NCBI RefSeq assembly: GCF_036588685.1
Contig: NC_086379.1
Location: forward strand, 74,059,727 to 74,123,726
Direction of reading: 5' to 3'
DNA: 64,000 nt
From: Mytilus trossulus
Lineage: Eukaryota; Mollusca; Bivalvia; Mytilida; Mytilidae
The notes under the pieces are model-generated. The model saw nothing but the letters and a program-made list of their open reading frames with translations. It had not been told where the DNA came from and searched no databases. Positions 46,105-59,735 of the stretch are shown here, piece by piece (within the stretch, counting starts at the first letter, position 1; every line of letters begins with the position of its first letter). A program made the translations under genes and the position numbers.

Positions 46105-46825
46105 AATCCTGTTCTAACCAGAAAACATTGAAAAACATACCCTGTTCTACACAAAAATATTGAAAAACATACCCTGTTCTATGCACTCAGAAAATGTATA
46201 CCTGTTCTAGACCTTATAAAATAGATGCAGTTTTAGACCCAGGTTAAATAAGTAATTTTGTTCTAGATAAGTACTTTGCGGTACCTGGAATTACTGAATA
46301 ACACTGTTAATATCTGAAAAACACTTAATTTGTAATATTAGCACACATTGGTGAATTTTAAACATTGATTATTAAATAAATGTATACATCATCGAAGTAT
46401 TTTATAACATAAAAATAATTTACAAAAAGCAGATAAGTTCATAAATAACTTTAAATTTCGTTTGTACATCCAACATGGTGACCAAGGAAATCGCAATGGC
46501 CACCATGCTGCAGGATGTACACACTTAATTTAAAATGAACTTATCTGCTTTCTGTAAATCAATTTTAAGTTATAAACTACATCCATAATATATAATTATT
46601 TAATAATCAATGTTTAAAAGTCATCAATATGTGCTTATATCAAAATTTCAAATGTTATTCGGTCATTACAAGTGTTATTTGGTCATTCCTGTTACCCAAT
46701 ACTTTGTTTTTAAAAATAAACTGTATTCACCAGCAGGGCATGAAAAACCTACCCTGCCCTAACCAACAGGACATAAAAAAAGGGACCCTGTTCTAACCAG
46801 CAGGGCATGAAAAAGGGAACTGTTC
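46105..46825. repeat. Foldback element with ACCCTGTTCTAACCAG flanks
   Basis: ATACCCTGTTCTA-type repeats at 46105-46250 and 46735-46820 surround a long imperfect inverted repeat (46270-46706, arms about 200 bases). Matching arms include AACATTGATTATTAAATAA, GCAGATAAGTTCAT and TGTACATCCAACATGGTG. Confidence 0.75.
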
Positions 46826-48518
46826 AGCGGCACACTCATACCACTAAAACTATAGGAAGTAACCACCTGACGTAGTCTCAGGTTGACAGAAAAGTGCAAA
46901 GCACTTACCACTGCATGTCTAATAAGATTTATTGGTCAAGGGTTGAATTTTTGCACTTTTAAAAAAACACTCTCTTATTTTAACACTGGAAATATACATT
47001 GTATTGCTATATATACTGACTGGGACTGGAAACCAGTGTAATAATATCTACATCACAGTTGTAAGTAATAGTCCCAGCTATATAATCAATCTGGAAAGAA
47101 CTATTACTGTTGAAGTCAAGTGTCGCAAAATCAAAAGTCACATGTTACTACTTTATGAGATGATAGAGGGGAAGGTAACAAACAGAATGACAACGTTTTG
47201 AAATTTTGATCTACAGACAAACTTGAGTCAAACAATAGGCTAGTTCTAGGATATGGCAATTAATTCAATCTGTCATGTGACTTCTATCACTGAATGACTA
47301 AAATTTAGGCGTTATTTCTACCAACACATATTGAGCAGACAGGTGAAAAAGATTAATCTTATACTGCACAAAATATTTGGAAAATTAACATCTAATAAGT
47401 TGGTCACCCTCCTTTAGGTGATATGGGAATTAAGATTACATATTTATGGAACATCCAGAACTTTTTTATAAGAATGGGGAGGGGGGGAGAGATTTTGTAA
47501 TTGCTTAAAACATTAATAGAGCACAGATATAGGCGCATATTCTATCTTGTAAATGTCATCATAAGTGTGTGCAAGGTGTGCAAAATTGACAATCTTTTCT
47601 GGTGAAAGATATGAATTGAGAAATGGCTATTGCTGAGTTTGAAGTGTTAACAATGGTTTTGAAAATTTTTTCTTTTACAAATTGTGACTTGGATGGAGAG
47701 TTGTCTGATAGTCTCATACATTGTACCATATCTTCTTATATCTATCATGTTATTTATTTGGGATAATAACCTAATTTTAAACATTAGTAAATTAATGTAA
47801 GGTCATTCATCATAAAGTTTTTATCAAATTCCAAGTGTCTATCTATATCTGTTAACTTTCAATGAAGGAGTTTGAATGAAGGTCAACATTTATTGTCAAA
47901 TGGATTAAAAATCCTTAAAAATGTGAGTATACACAGCATTCAATGTGACTGCATTAAGAAAAATGTGTCTGGCCCAGGAGTTACACAACATGGTAGTGCA
48001 TCCAGGTGAAAGGACTATAAAATTTGTGTATTTTCAAATTAGCCTAAACTCTACCACTTAATCTCAGGTCAAAACTTCGAAAAGCAAAATATGTAAACAA
48101 ATATTTGGAGATTTATGAGCAATTGGTACAAAACCCTTCAAGAGAAAGTGTTATTTATCATATTGACAATCATGTATTGGAATAGTGTCTAATGATATAT
48201 AATAGGAGTAAACAAAGCATACCATGCAAACTTTATCCAGCTGTATATTTCATAAGAAAATGAGGAGTTAAAAGCTATATCAACATGGTCAATATAAGTG
48301 AATATATAGTTGTTACAGATTACTTATAGGTTTCCTTCCAGCTTACTTACTGTTTTCTTGTTTGTTAGCAACCCTCTTTGAAAATTTTGAGATTAATTTG
48401 AGTATCCATCTAAATCTGTCTCTGGATTTGAGTTTAAAAAACTCTGAGATAACAGTAAAATTGTGTGCACAGTATTTTAACAAAACATCACTATAACAGA
48501 AAAAAAAATTAAATGAGA

Positions 48519-48540
48519 GGGGGGGGGGGGGGGGGGGGGG
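48519..48540 (+). repeat. Poly(G) run of 22
   Basis: Uninterrupted G tract in intron sequence. 46830-49380 otherwise shows no feature that I can support. Confidence 0.95.
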
Positions 48541-49384
48541 CAGTCATCCTGTTTGTGAGCAATTTAATTATGATGACTTCCATGGGAAGTTCTCATCCAA
48601 TATTCATATTAAAGCGACTGTCTCTGCTAAAGTGATTCTATTCATAAAATAAGATTTTAAGTCTTGGGAAGATATAAGACAATATTTATTTGCATATAGT
48701 ATTAAAATGTATCTATAATAGTATAATAACACACATTTCTGCTTTAAGAGAAGAGGATTTCTGTTTTCTCCATTGGAATACCTAGTTGATGTACTTCATC
48801 ACCAAAATGAATATCATAACAAATATATATTTATCAATTTAAATTTTATAGATATTACCCCCAATAATATGGATATAATTTAAATATCATTTGCAATTTA
48901 TATCCATAAAGAACCATGCAGTAAAATACTATAGGATGACTTCTATTGTGATATTTGTCAAATCGTAACTACATGTATTTGTAAACTTTTGATAATAGTT
49001 TTAGACACTTTAAGCGTTTGGATAAAGATTTTGATACTCAAATTATGTTAAATATTTTGTAAAATTAACTGAATCCTTTAAGCAAAATATAATGTATTTT
49101 TAAGTCCCTTTTTATGCACTTTTTATACAACTATTGATCTGTTCTAAAAGTATTAATTCTACATATAATTTATAGTTCACCAAGTTCTTTAAAATGCATA
49201 AAATTTGATGAAAAATCCAAAATGTTTCTTAATGATATATATTTTGCCATGAGACATATATAAGACGTTAATATCTAACAAATGAGCATGAAAAAGTCTG
49301 CTGAAAAAAATCAAATTGTGTTACTGGCTTAAAGAAAAGTAAGATGCTATTTGAAAAATTTGTTGTGATCAGTTTCCAGATAAT

Positions 49385-49605
49385 ATTTACGAAGTTTTAG
49401 GGTAATAGTTAGTGAGTTTCATGATAATATTTACAAAGTTTCATGATAATAATTACAAAGTTTCACTTCAATAGTTTCAGAGTTTCATGATAATATTTAC
49501 AAAGTTTCAGGGTAAAAATTAAAAAGTTTCAGATTAACTCAAAGTATAAGTTACAAAATTCCAGGGTTAGGGTAATAGTTACAGAGTTTTATGGTAATAT
49601 TTCCT
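49385..49605 (+). repeat. Degenerate minisatellite
   Basis: About eight imperfect copies of AGTTTCATGATAATATTTACA at 20-30 base spacing, 150 bases before exon 2 of the coiled-coil gene. Confidence 0.75.
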
Positions 49606-49682
49606 TTAATCTGTTACTGTAACTATACAATCTCAACTCTGGCTATTTTGAGAGATAATTTGGGCAAACAATTTCTCCTTGG

Positions 49683-49705
49683 TATATATATATATATATA
49701 TATAT
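49683..49705 (+). repeat. (TA)n microsatellite
   Basis: Eleven TA units shortly before the exon at 49763. Confidence 0.95.
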
Positions 49706-49762
49706 GAAATGATATTAATTGAGTTAATTGGAAAAGTATATTTGTTAACTTTTGTTTTCCAG

Positions 49763-49864
49763 GTTACCTTTAGATTACTTGAAGCTGAGAAGAGAAAATT
49801 ATCAGTATTACAATCAGAACTTGGCCAGCTGAATAATAATGATTATGGACATGACGTAGCTCAG
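49763..49864 (+). CDS. Unrecognised coiled-coil gene, exon 2
   Basis: Thirty-four codons, phase 0 to 0, between TTTTCCAG and GTATGT. It encodes VTFRLLEAEKRKLSVLQSEL, then a glutamine/asparagine-rich turn and DYGHDVAQ. Leucines at heptad spacing with Glu/Lys suggest a coiled coil. The splice sites are strong, with a long polypyrimidine run before the acceptor. Confidence 0.65.
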
Positions 49865-50464
49865 GTATGTTGTAGTCAATGTTAATCTACACTGAATTTT
49901 GGTATGTTTACCAGGGTAGGACCTAAGGACTAGGTTTTGACTTCGTATACAGAAACAAAAGTAGATATGTTTTTTTGCTATGATGATGGGGGTTTTATGA
50001 CTTCCCTTGCACGGTCAGCTCTTTTTTTGCTAGAAAAATATATACTTGTATAGATTGTTTTGCTGCTAGACATTTATCTAAACAAATATTGGAATTTCTT
50101 TATCCTGTTGTTCAGAACTCTTTAATTGTGGAGATTACGAAAAAAACATATTTGAATAATAGATGAAAGAAAAGAAACCTGTGATATATAATAGGAACTG
50201 GTATAAATCTCAATGTACATCTTAGATCTTGCTGGAGTAGTTAGTATCTTGAACACAATATACTAGATAACTTAACAGAAGGCAAGCCAATCTATGAGTT
50301 TTGTACAATTAAGTTTCAATGTGAGATATATGCTCTCATTTTCTTTGAAAAACCACTTGAATAACAAAAGAGCCAAATTTATATGCCTCTCAAGTTATTA
50401 ATTAGTGTACAGAAATCTAATTTGTTTGGCTTTTAATGCCAGAGTTATCTTTCTTTCATTGTAG

Positions 50465-50502
50465 AAAAGAGCTGCTATTGGACAAATCCAGTCTAGTGTA
50501 AC
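50465..50502 (+). CDS. Unrecognised coiled-coil gene, exon 3
   Basis: A 38-base exon between TTGTAG and GTAAGA, phase 0 to phase 2, encoding KRAAIGQIQSSV plus two bases. The phase fits both neighbours. Confidence 0.55.
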
Positions 50503-51453
50503 GTAAGATATTTATTGTGATGATTTAAGGATCTAAGATTTTTTTTCTGTTCTTTTAACGAAACGAGATGAAATTGTTTTTTCCACTTTAACAAGATGAT
50601 GAATGCTGAAACTTCATAGATAGATATATATTGCTACACTGATTCATAGTCAGTCGGAAGGTATCTAACAAGATGTTCATATGTTTATGTTAAAACGGAC
50701 AAAAGACTACATATAGATTTGTCATTGCATAGATTTATTGTCTTATTTTAATATAAATATGATGGTCACACTAAGGTCAAAGCAAGGTCTCATTTTTTTA
50801 AAGGAAACATATGTTTTTGTTTAGGTCTTACAAAAAACACATGTTACATTATTATTTTTTTGTTGTTGTCAACCTTATATTTTGAATAATCTATTTAGAT
50901 TACAATTTAGTATCATGTTTAAAAAAATAAATAAAAAATTCTATACCTCAATCAGAATTCATCTATATAAATTGCAATAGGTTTTAGAATAATTGCAAAT
51001 TGTAATCAGCCTGAAATAGTAATAAATATAAAAACAGTATTAATCTATTGCCAAAGTCAAGGATTTGTATATGATTTTGATTATACAAATCATTGGCAAA
51101 GATTACAATATAATGGTAAAAGATAGAAAAGTAAGAAAGACAAAACATATTGCAATTATATTGTAGATTAATTATTCATCATGTTCATGGTTTCTCTGTA
51201 AGTTATTAGCAGTTAGATCCATTTTTAATTATATTTCCTCAAATCAGTTATTGGCATACATGATATTGCCATGTGTAATTACATTTATCTGACTTTTTTG
51301 TATGAATTGACAGAATATAAGCTATATACAATCTGTAGGTAGTATAGTTTAGCCCTGTGAGTGGTTGCTCTAGTCCCTAAAATATTTTTTGTTTAAATTT
51401 GGAAATATATGTTTTTATAAATACAATTTTGACCTAGTTTTCATGTTTTGTAG

Positions 51454-51538
51454 TCGTTTCCAGTTAAATTATAATAGACTTGAGCAAGAATACAAAGTAG
51501 CAGCCATGGGCATGATTAAAAGACAACATAAAAGAGGC
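51454..51538 (+). CDS. Unrecognised coiled-coil gene, exon 4
   Basis: Between TTGTAG and GTAAGT, phase 2 to phase 0. It encodes RFQLNYNRLEQEYKVAAMGM followed by a basic end (I-K-R-Q-H-K-R-G). It continues the charged helical character of exon 2. Confidence 0.6.
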
Positions 51539-52082
51539 GTAAGTAAATAAGGCATGCATGTCCATGTTATTCTATTATATTTACTTCATCATTTATCAGT
51601 TTTCCTGTTGAAGGTCAGTCATTCTCTCCTGGTTCTCCAGCTTACTGTACTTATAAAAACGTGCTGCCCTAGTTCAGCCAAGAGTGCTAGCTGAAAGTGA
51701 CTAGTCATCATTGGAAAAATATCAATACAAAGCACTACAATTTTTCAATACTCAAAAAATTGAATATATGATGCATTACATTTGATTGTTTCTTTTAACA
51801 ATTTTCTCAGTAGTGAGTGTGAAATTTCAATTTAGTCTGTCTGTCTCTCTGTCCATCTCTCTTTCTTTTTCATGTCATTAATGTGTTTGTGACATCCCAC
51901 ACATTTAAGACAGACATGCATATCCTTCCACAAAACCTCAGAGGTAGTATATATCTAGCTGTGGAAACAATAAAATCTTGGATAGAAGTGGTTGATGAAA
52001 TTCGTTTAAAGACGTTTGTTCTTTTTCTTGAAAGAAGGTTGTTTTTGCCAATTGAGTCTTTTTCAGATGAATTTATAGGAGT

Positions 52083-52215
52083 ATCACTGTCTTTTGCATT
52101 GGGGGATCCAGGGGGATCAATGCATTTGAATGGGGACATATAGTTGGAACCCCCCCTCCTCTTTATCCTTGTTTGGGACCCCCCTTTTTTTTAATGGCTG
52201 GATCCGCCCATGTTT
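52083..52215 (+). repeat. Short dispersed repeat (GGATCC-rich)
   Basis: GGGGGATCCAGGGGGATCAA, GGGACATATAGTTGGAACCC and AATGGCTGGATCCGCC. I recognise this as a common mussel-type repeat. A weaker analogue is at 63549-63672. Confidence 0.5.
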
Positions 52216-54815
52216 TGAATGAAGGCTTCAATTGTAATTATCTTGGATGAATTTATATATGGATGGATATAAGTATTTTTTGAAAATTTAAAGCTTATAT
52301 AGAAAAAGATGGATATTGAGATTTTAGTCCTGTTGACATAATATCCAAGTGTTGACCATTTTAAATGTTTCAAGTCTGTAAATGTTATCTTTGTGGATAA
52401 TGCTTTAGATGGAACCATGTTTCACTAAATAATTTTAGGGAATATATATGAATTAAATATATAGTATGGGTGGTGCTTTCATATTAAATACAATAAAATC
52501 TTATTAAAAAGTTCTCTGAGTCATTAACAAACTCAATCTGTGTTCAAGTCAATAGATCCTGAACATTAGATATATTCTAAACAATTTTTATACTTTGCAT
52601 TGAAAGTAAGATGGGAAGCTTACAAATTGACTCATTGAATATTTTAAAAGTCATTTTACAGCTTTTCAAATGGAAAACTACCTAATTTTGGCTGAGCTCT
52701 TATTGGATTTTTTAAGTAATGGATATTTTGTCAAGAATTTATAATGATGGCTAATGAATAGAATTACTTCCCTTTGAACAGTTAAAATTTAAAGCCCAGC
52801 AGGTCACAGAATTATTTATTAGTTTTAACAATTGATAGCAAAAAATTCTCATAAATCATATTTTTCTTGTGGACATCATGGAAAATAACCTTTTCTCGGC
52901 AAAATGCCATAAAAATTATTATGATTCAAAATTAATCAACTTTTAATTCGCAATTAAGTCAATTCAATTTGTAGAGTGAATATTATTTGTACACGGAGAA
53001 ACCATTCATGGCTAAACAGCCTTCAATCTTTTGAGTTTTATTATGTTGAATAGGAAGTTTTCAGAGACTATACTTGGATCAAGGCTATTAGTTTTAGCTA
53101 GCCAAATCCTTCTAATAACTTCCTGTTTGAAACATTTTTTTTCTGGTATAGGTTTTGAAACTATCATGCACAGATAAATATGAATTTAACAATTAACATT
53201 TTGTTTCTTATGAATTTAAATTTGTTTGGTTCCATCATACTAAATTAAATTAACTGTAAATATACTTTTGTTAAACTCCATAAAACTGTTGATATCTTCT
53301 CTGAAAAGATTTATCTGATAAAATTTACTAAAATAAAAAGATAATAAAAAACAATCAAAATTTTGTCATTGAAAAATTTGTGTGGCTCACATCAATCAAA
53401 GTAATGATTACAAAACATTAATGTTGACTATATATGTCTCCTGGCTACAACTTTAATGACCAAGGTATCCACCATGTGTAAAATTAATGTGCTTCTAGAT
53501 TAATATCTGTTATACCTATAGGGCTATTGTAACATGGAGAAGGAAAAATTTAATGTTCCAATTGTGTTTCTGGTGTTTTTCTGATAATTACTGAGGTTTT
53601 TAGGGTATTTTTTTTCAAACATTTTATTGATTGATGTTTTTCTCTTTCATGTGGCTTTGATTGAGACACATTTACTGTACTGTTTTTACCAGGTAGAAAT
53701 AAAAGGAAACTGTTGAAATTTAAACTTAATTTGAAAACAGAGAAAAAAAATTAATAATAACAACCTGAAGTAAATTTAACACAAAAACAGAACCCAATTC
53801 TACAATATGCCAGTTGGTATATAGTGTTACATTCAAGTTTGGTTCTAATCTAGCAAAAGTACAGGACTCAATTCTACAGTGAAACAGTGCTGGCTTGGTT
53901 CTAATCTAGCCCATATCCTGGATACTGTTTCATGAGAAAGCTTTAAATATATATTTATTTTATTTAGTCAATAATACTTTGTTTAAAGATAAAGAAATAA
54001 ATGTTCTCTGTTTGAATTACCACATATATAACAAATTAATGCTTTTACAATGTAACTTTAATCAATATTAACAAAGGGAGAGCAGCAGGGTTACATGTTA
54101 AGTTTGTCCTTGTTACATAAGAACATAAATTCAAACTGAGCTATTTATTATTGTTAAATAACTATTACTTTGTTTGATTTCTAGATAGAGGCCTTCTTAT
54201 CTGACTGAACTAAATATAAAGCTATTAAATTAAATGTTTTATTTGTTTAAACTTCTATTTTGTATACCCTTAAACTTTAAAATAGATGTACTTCAAACCT
54301 CAAAAGATATTGAAAATAGGTTATGTTTTTTAGCATACAAGGAAATTCATCAGTTTCTCCAATGAGATTAATACAGACCCTATAAATTTTAAATTGTGTG
54401 GGAATACTTTTGAATAAATAATAATGTAAAATGATGAATTGGTCTTTTCTACCTTTAATGAATTACCTGCTACATTTCAATTATTATAAATAATGAATAG
54501 GGATCATGTTTTCCCACAAATGACTAATGGTTTGTGACTAATTCCCCCAAGGGAGCCCCTGATCACCCTTAACTAATGATAGATCAATAAAATCCCCTTA
54601 TCTTCACTGGCGGACTTTTCAAACTACAAACAAGATATAGATCTGTTTGTTTTATGTTTGTTTACATGCTTTTCTACATCTGTTGGTCACAAATCAACTG
54701 AAATAACCAAAGAAATTCAAAATGGATGTGGGATTTAGAGAACTTAATTTTTTAATTTTTGGTTTTATTTGAAATTGTGCTTTAAAATGAGTAATTCCAT
54801 TACATCTTCATTCAG

Positions 54816-54840
54816 GAGATTAAGAAAAAGTTTGAGAGGG
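54816..54840 (+). CDS. Possible 25-base exon 5 of the coiled-coil gene
   Basis: CATTCAG|GAGATTAAG...AGGG|GTGAGT encodes EIKKKFER in phase 0, matching the previous exon and the coiled-coil character, and ends in phase 1. A second 25-base candidate (54910-54934, after ATTTTAG and before GTAAGG) fits the phase but would leave a 69-base intron. Very short exons cannot be trusted without transcripts. Confidence 0.35.
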
Positions 54841-56439
54841 GTGAGTTTTATTGTGTGAATGACAAATTTTCTCTTTGTTCCTACTTATACTTGTATTCCA
54901 AAATTTTAGATGTTCAAAAAAAGGATTTGTACACGTAAGGAACCAGAAATTTTAGAAAGGTATTTTAATTTTTATAGACTTTCATGATAAGGTTTTATAG
55001 ATAATAAAATTGTTCATTTCTGTTATAAAGCTAAAAATAAAATAATGTTGTATTTTAAAAATGAAATAACTGGTTTTCAGTCAATTATGATCTAGAGAAG
55101 GACATTTTTAGATGATTTTTAATAATTCAATTTTGTCTGCCATTGATATTCTTTCTTGCTATCCTCAAATAATCCCTGTGTTATTAAGAATTAAAATTGA
55201 AAAGGATAAACATTTGTTTAGTGGAAAGTTATTAAAAATTGCCCTTTAAAAAAAATAATTAAACTTTCTCAAGACCAAAAAATTAAGGGGAGAGAGAGAA
55301 TTTCCATCATTTACACTACAAAAGATGCATAGATCCGAAAAAGATTACAGAAACAGATTAAATATAACCCAAAGACATAAAATTTTCCCATCAAAATTGT
55401 TCTTTCCATGTTAAAACCAAGATTGGACTAATATTGACTCCGAATACACTCTATCACTATATAAAGTTTAGCCAACTGTGGAGGGATGTATAGCAAGTCA
55501 AGGTCATTAAAGACTCCCATCATCATCATCATGTAAAGTTTACTTATGCTATCTGAATCAGTGGAACCATCAGTAATTTGTTCATTGCTAACTTTCACAG
55601 AAACCAAACTAATGTCTAAAAGTTTGTTTCTAAAGGGAGATAACTCTCCAGGTGAACTTTTCTTAAATTAGGTTTCAGAAACTTTCTTTTGTGTCACTTA
55701 GTTTTCAAAAAGGCTTTGATCTTAAAATTCTGGTATGAGTGAAAGTTGTGTACATTAATTTAAATTTATTTTCAGTTTTTGAAAAAGGGTCTTTATAATT
55801 CCAAAAAGTGATATTTTGAATTTTTGAAGGAAAAGTAAGAAGGAGTTACAAAATGGCTATGTTTTATTAGTTAACTTCAGAGAATTGAATGACACCCAAA
55901 ATATAACATCTATAGGCTTCCAAATGGCAAAGATCCATTACATAAGATGTTTACAGTATCTGGGTAACAGATTAGTCTAGTTTTCTTGTGGATGATTTTT
56001 TAGTATAAAACCAGGGCTGTTTGTTTACAAATAAGTGATTTATGTGTTAACTTTTAAACCATTGAACCACAGTTCAAGGAAAGTAAATTAATGACATGAT
56101 GGGGGAAATTTACCTTAAATATATGTAAAAGTGCCATTATATTTAGCTTTAAGGGTCAGGCTTTGTTTTTTTCGTCATGGTTAGACAACTTTTGTTAATA
56201 AATAAAATGAGTTTATGTTTTTGTTTGTTTGTGGCCATTTAAAAGCAATAGTTCTTAAAGTTTAGAATGATAAATATAAGATAAAGTTACTTTTTTTTAA
56301 TAGAAGACTCATTATGGACAAATTCAGTTCAATAATAAGCATGTTTCATATAGTTTATCCTCCTGTTCCCTAAAAGTTTAGCCAACAGTCAGACACTTTT
56401 TAGAATCATTTCTGGATATCTGTGAGAGAGGTTAGGAGG

Positions 56440-56590
56440 GGTCCTGATCCTGAATTCCTGAGCTTAAAAATATGAAATCCCGGGCTTAAAAACACGAAAT
56501 CCTGAGGTCCCGAAATTCGAAAAAAGAATTCCGAAATCCTGAACTTAAAAACACTCGATCCGGAGTCCCAATAAAGGTCCTATCCCCCTC
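56440..56590 (+). repeat. Tandem repeat of a 30-40 base CCTGAGCTTAAAAACACGAAAT theme
   Basis: CCTGAGCTTAAAAATATGAA, CCCGGGCTTAAAAACACGAA and CCTGAACTTAAAAACACTCG recur in direct order. Confidence 0.7.
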
Positions 56591-57984
56591 ATCCATAAGA
56601 ATGAAAGCCTTTAAATAATCAGCGTGACTATCTAAGATCCTGTGCATCTTTCTGACACAAACCAAGACGACACCACATGACCATCAGAAAGCTCTATACT
56701 TAGTAGGAATGTTAGCCATCATTCATATTTCACTATTATAACTGTCATTTGATGATCATTCACCCATTTTTACAGAAGATATTGAACTTTGACTCTTTTT
56801 ATTACTATCTAACCACAATGAACCTGTGAATGCAACTGCCATGAGATTGTTTGACAGAAAACTATCATACTAAGTAGGATTGTTGGGCCCTCTGTAATAG
56901 CTATCATCACATTCCTCTAGTTGTCAAATAATGTCATTTCTACTAAATTCCAGGTACAAAAATATAACATCAACTTTTCAATTTGCTGGATCACAATTAA
57001 ACATGTAAAATGAAGATGCAAGCAGACAAGTAAAAGTACATGTGTGTAAATGGATTTTTTTGTTACAATCTTTTTAACTTAATTTTGACAGCTATTTATT
57101 GCATGATCAAAACATTGCAGATGCGATGATTTATATAGAATGCTTGTTTACATTCCTTTTGATTTCATCAATGGGTTTTCACAATATGGTATTATTCAGG
57201 ATGTATATTATTTATACTTTGTTTAAATGCTAGATTCCTTCAGTTTGTAAGACTACTTTGATTTTTTTATAAGAAAGAAACCAGTCAACATTAACTCTAT
57301 CTGTTGTTGGATCTTGGCTGTACATATGTAGCATTCAGGTTGAAGTTGATAGAAACATGAATTGTGTTTGATCAACATTATAGATACAATTAGGAACTAA
57401 ACCATATTTGGAAAAAAAATCATTGCCTTGGCCTGCAAAGTTATCCCATGCTCATTTTTCTGGTGGCATATTTTAGTTTTATATTCAGATCTGATGCCTT
57501 TGAAAAACACTAATGAATGGAAATTATAACATGTTGATAATTCACTGGGACAATTAATTTAGTTTTTCAGTTTTTTGTCTTGAGTGTCTTCATAATTGTT
57601 TATTATGGTCAATGTACTCCTGATAAGCACACAAATCGTCTGAATGCCTTATGTGGCTTAAGTTTACATCTATTTTTAATTTCTCAAAGAAAATGTACAT
57701 TAGATTTTGAGTTTTAAAAGTTGTTAAAATATTTCATCCAATTAGATCTCTATCTGATCCTCCAACACCATTACATAGTTGTTCTATTGTAATTTTGCTA
57801 AAGCATATCATACCACCCTTCTTAAAGAGTGTATGCTCATTCACCTTGTTAGTCTGTTTGTCAGTGATATATTATTGTAATACTTTTCTCAAGTAGCACT
57901 TTACAGAATATCTTCATATTTGGTCAACAGCTTTAAATAGCAGTGATGCTTTATAAACATGTGGGTACATCTGTCAAACATCCA

Positions 57985-58130
57985 CTTCATGTACCAAGTC
58001 AGGAATATGACAGTTCTTGTCCATTTGTTTTTGATGCATTTTGTTTTTTGATTTTGCCATGTGATTATGGACTTTCGAATTGATTTTCCTCTCAGTTCAG
58101 TATTTTTGTGATTTTACTTTTTGCAGTATA
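57985..58130 (+). repeat. S1-type repeat
   Basis: CATGTACCAAGTCAGGAATA, GACAGTTCTTGTCC, GGACTTTCGAATTGATTTTC and AGTATTTTTGTGATTTTACT. Confidence 0.65.
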
Positions 58131-59536
58131 CTAATGACTTCATTTCTAGTCTGAAGCTTGACAATTTTAATCTGTTAGAAACCTTAATCTTGTTTTTTTG
58201 TTTTCATACTATGAAATATCTTTTTTTTTTCTTTTTATTATTATTGATACTTTAATTAACCCTATGTTTTATATTGCTTCCTTTTCCTTGATTGATCTTG
58301 GTTTGAAAACAGTTTGAACAGGAAACTTATCATTTGGATGCTATATCTAAACACTATTAACTATAGATGAAAAATTGTTTGATTTGTTTAATGCCGCTAG
58401 AATAATACATTAATTATTTACAAAAGATAATTATATATTGATAAATGGCCCATCACTCACTGGATTGAAATCACATAGATTACACACCCATTTTCCTACA
58501 AATTAAATTATAAATGCAAATCCAATTTCTGTGATTGAAAAAATAGCAACAGAACCAACAGCTTTATTGAACCCCATTTAAGATTAAGATATTTGAATGA
58601 AAAATTGTTGGAGGATGAAATAGGATAAATTTGTGTGTAAACTGATCCATCTGAAGTTTGTATAATTAACTGAATCAATTTGTGTGGCCTTTCTTTGGGA
58701 TAAAATCTTTAAAATTTGTCAAAATAGATTTTTAATTTTAGGGTTAAAACGCCCACTCTTTGAGTCAATGTTGACAATAACCTTGTTTTCCTTTAATAGT
58801 TGATCAATCCTTAAGTTTTTGTTTGTTTTAAATTCTTTTTAAATGTTTAGAAAAGTTATCTTGAGACCTTGATATACCTGTAAAAAACTAACCCTGTTAT
58901 GTTATCTGTACCTTAGCATTGTTGGATAAGACATTGTTTCTAGTTACTTATCTTTCCTTTGCATTCTTCTGTCAGTTGATACTGCAAGTCACACCTGTTC
59001 TGCAAAACTTTTTTTATCAGAAATCTGGAATTTTTACAGAAAGATCAATCTCCTGAAATGATATATTGTAAATGCTGTTTGCAATATCTTGATAAAAAAA
59101 AAAATGTTATTTTTTCAATTGAGATGATGACCTTGTAATGCCCCACCAGGAATGTAACTGGGACATTCAGATTTACCAAGGAGGTTCTATGACCTTCTTG
59201 GACTAACCTCCGTTGTCTGTATAGAAAATGCTAAGATAAGAGCTGGTGGATCTATATGAAATTTATTTCAGACAAACATGTTTGTATTGCAATAATCTTT
59301 TTGTAGTGAAGTCTACAACATTTTACTTACTATATTTTAGATTTCACACTTCAATACACATATGTGTTCCATACTAAGATAGGTTTTATAGGCTATAATG
59401 AACTCTCAATTGTTGCATTTATATAACAGTCATACAAAATTTGGTTATTGCGACCTACATTTTATACTTGCTCAATTCATAAGAGACCATAAGAGCTTTA
59501 TATTTAAATCACACATGGCACAACAGTGAAATTACA

Positions 59537-59735
59537 TAGATATAGGAAGATGTGGTGTGAGTGCCAATGAGACAACTCTCCATCCAAATAACAATTTAAA
59601 AAAAGTAAACCATTGTAGGTCAATGTACGGCCTTCAACACAGAGCCTTGGCTCACACCGAACAACAAGCTATAAAGGGCCCAAAAATTATGAGTGTAAAA
59701 CCATTCAAACGGGAAAACAAACGGTCTAATCTATG
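59537..59735 (+). repeat. Dispersed repeat (GATATAGGAAGATGTGG family), copy 1
   Basis: GATATAGGAAGATGTGGTGT, GAGACAACTCTCCATCCAAA, GTCAATGTACGGCCTTCAAC and CTTGGCTCACACCGAACAAC. Nearly identical to 63768-63905 and inverted at 36940. A 63-codon frame across it is fortuitous. Confidence 0.8.

Larger units (their letters stand above)
38965..49762 (+). other. Long first intron of the coiled-coil gene
   Basis: From GTAAGT to CCAG, 10.8 kb with no convincing exon. It contains the elements listed at 43199-46830 and otherwise AT-rich sequence. The frame at 45242-45613 (123 codons) shows no domain and no splice support. 38180-38720 also holds nothing recognisable. Confidence 0.5.

Noticed and set aside
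54910..54934. Second 25-base candidate exon (phase fits, encodes DVQKKDLY)
   Set aside because: Would need a 69-base intron and has no independent support; left as a note only.
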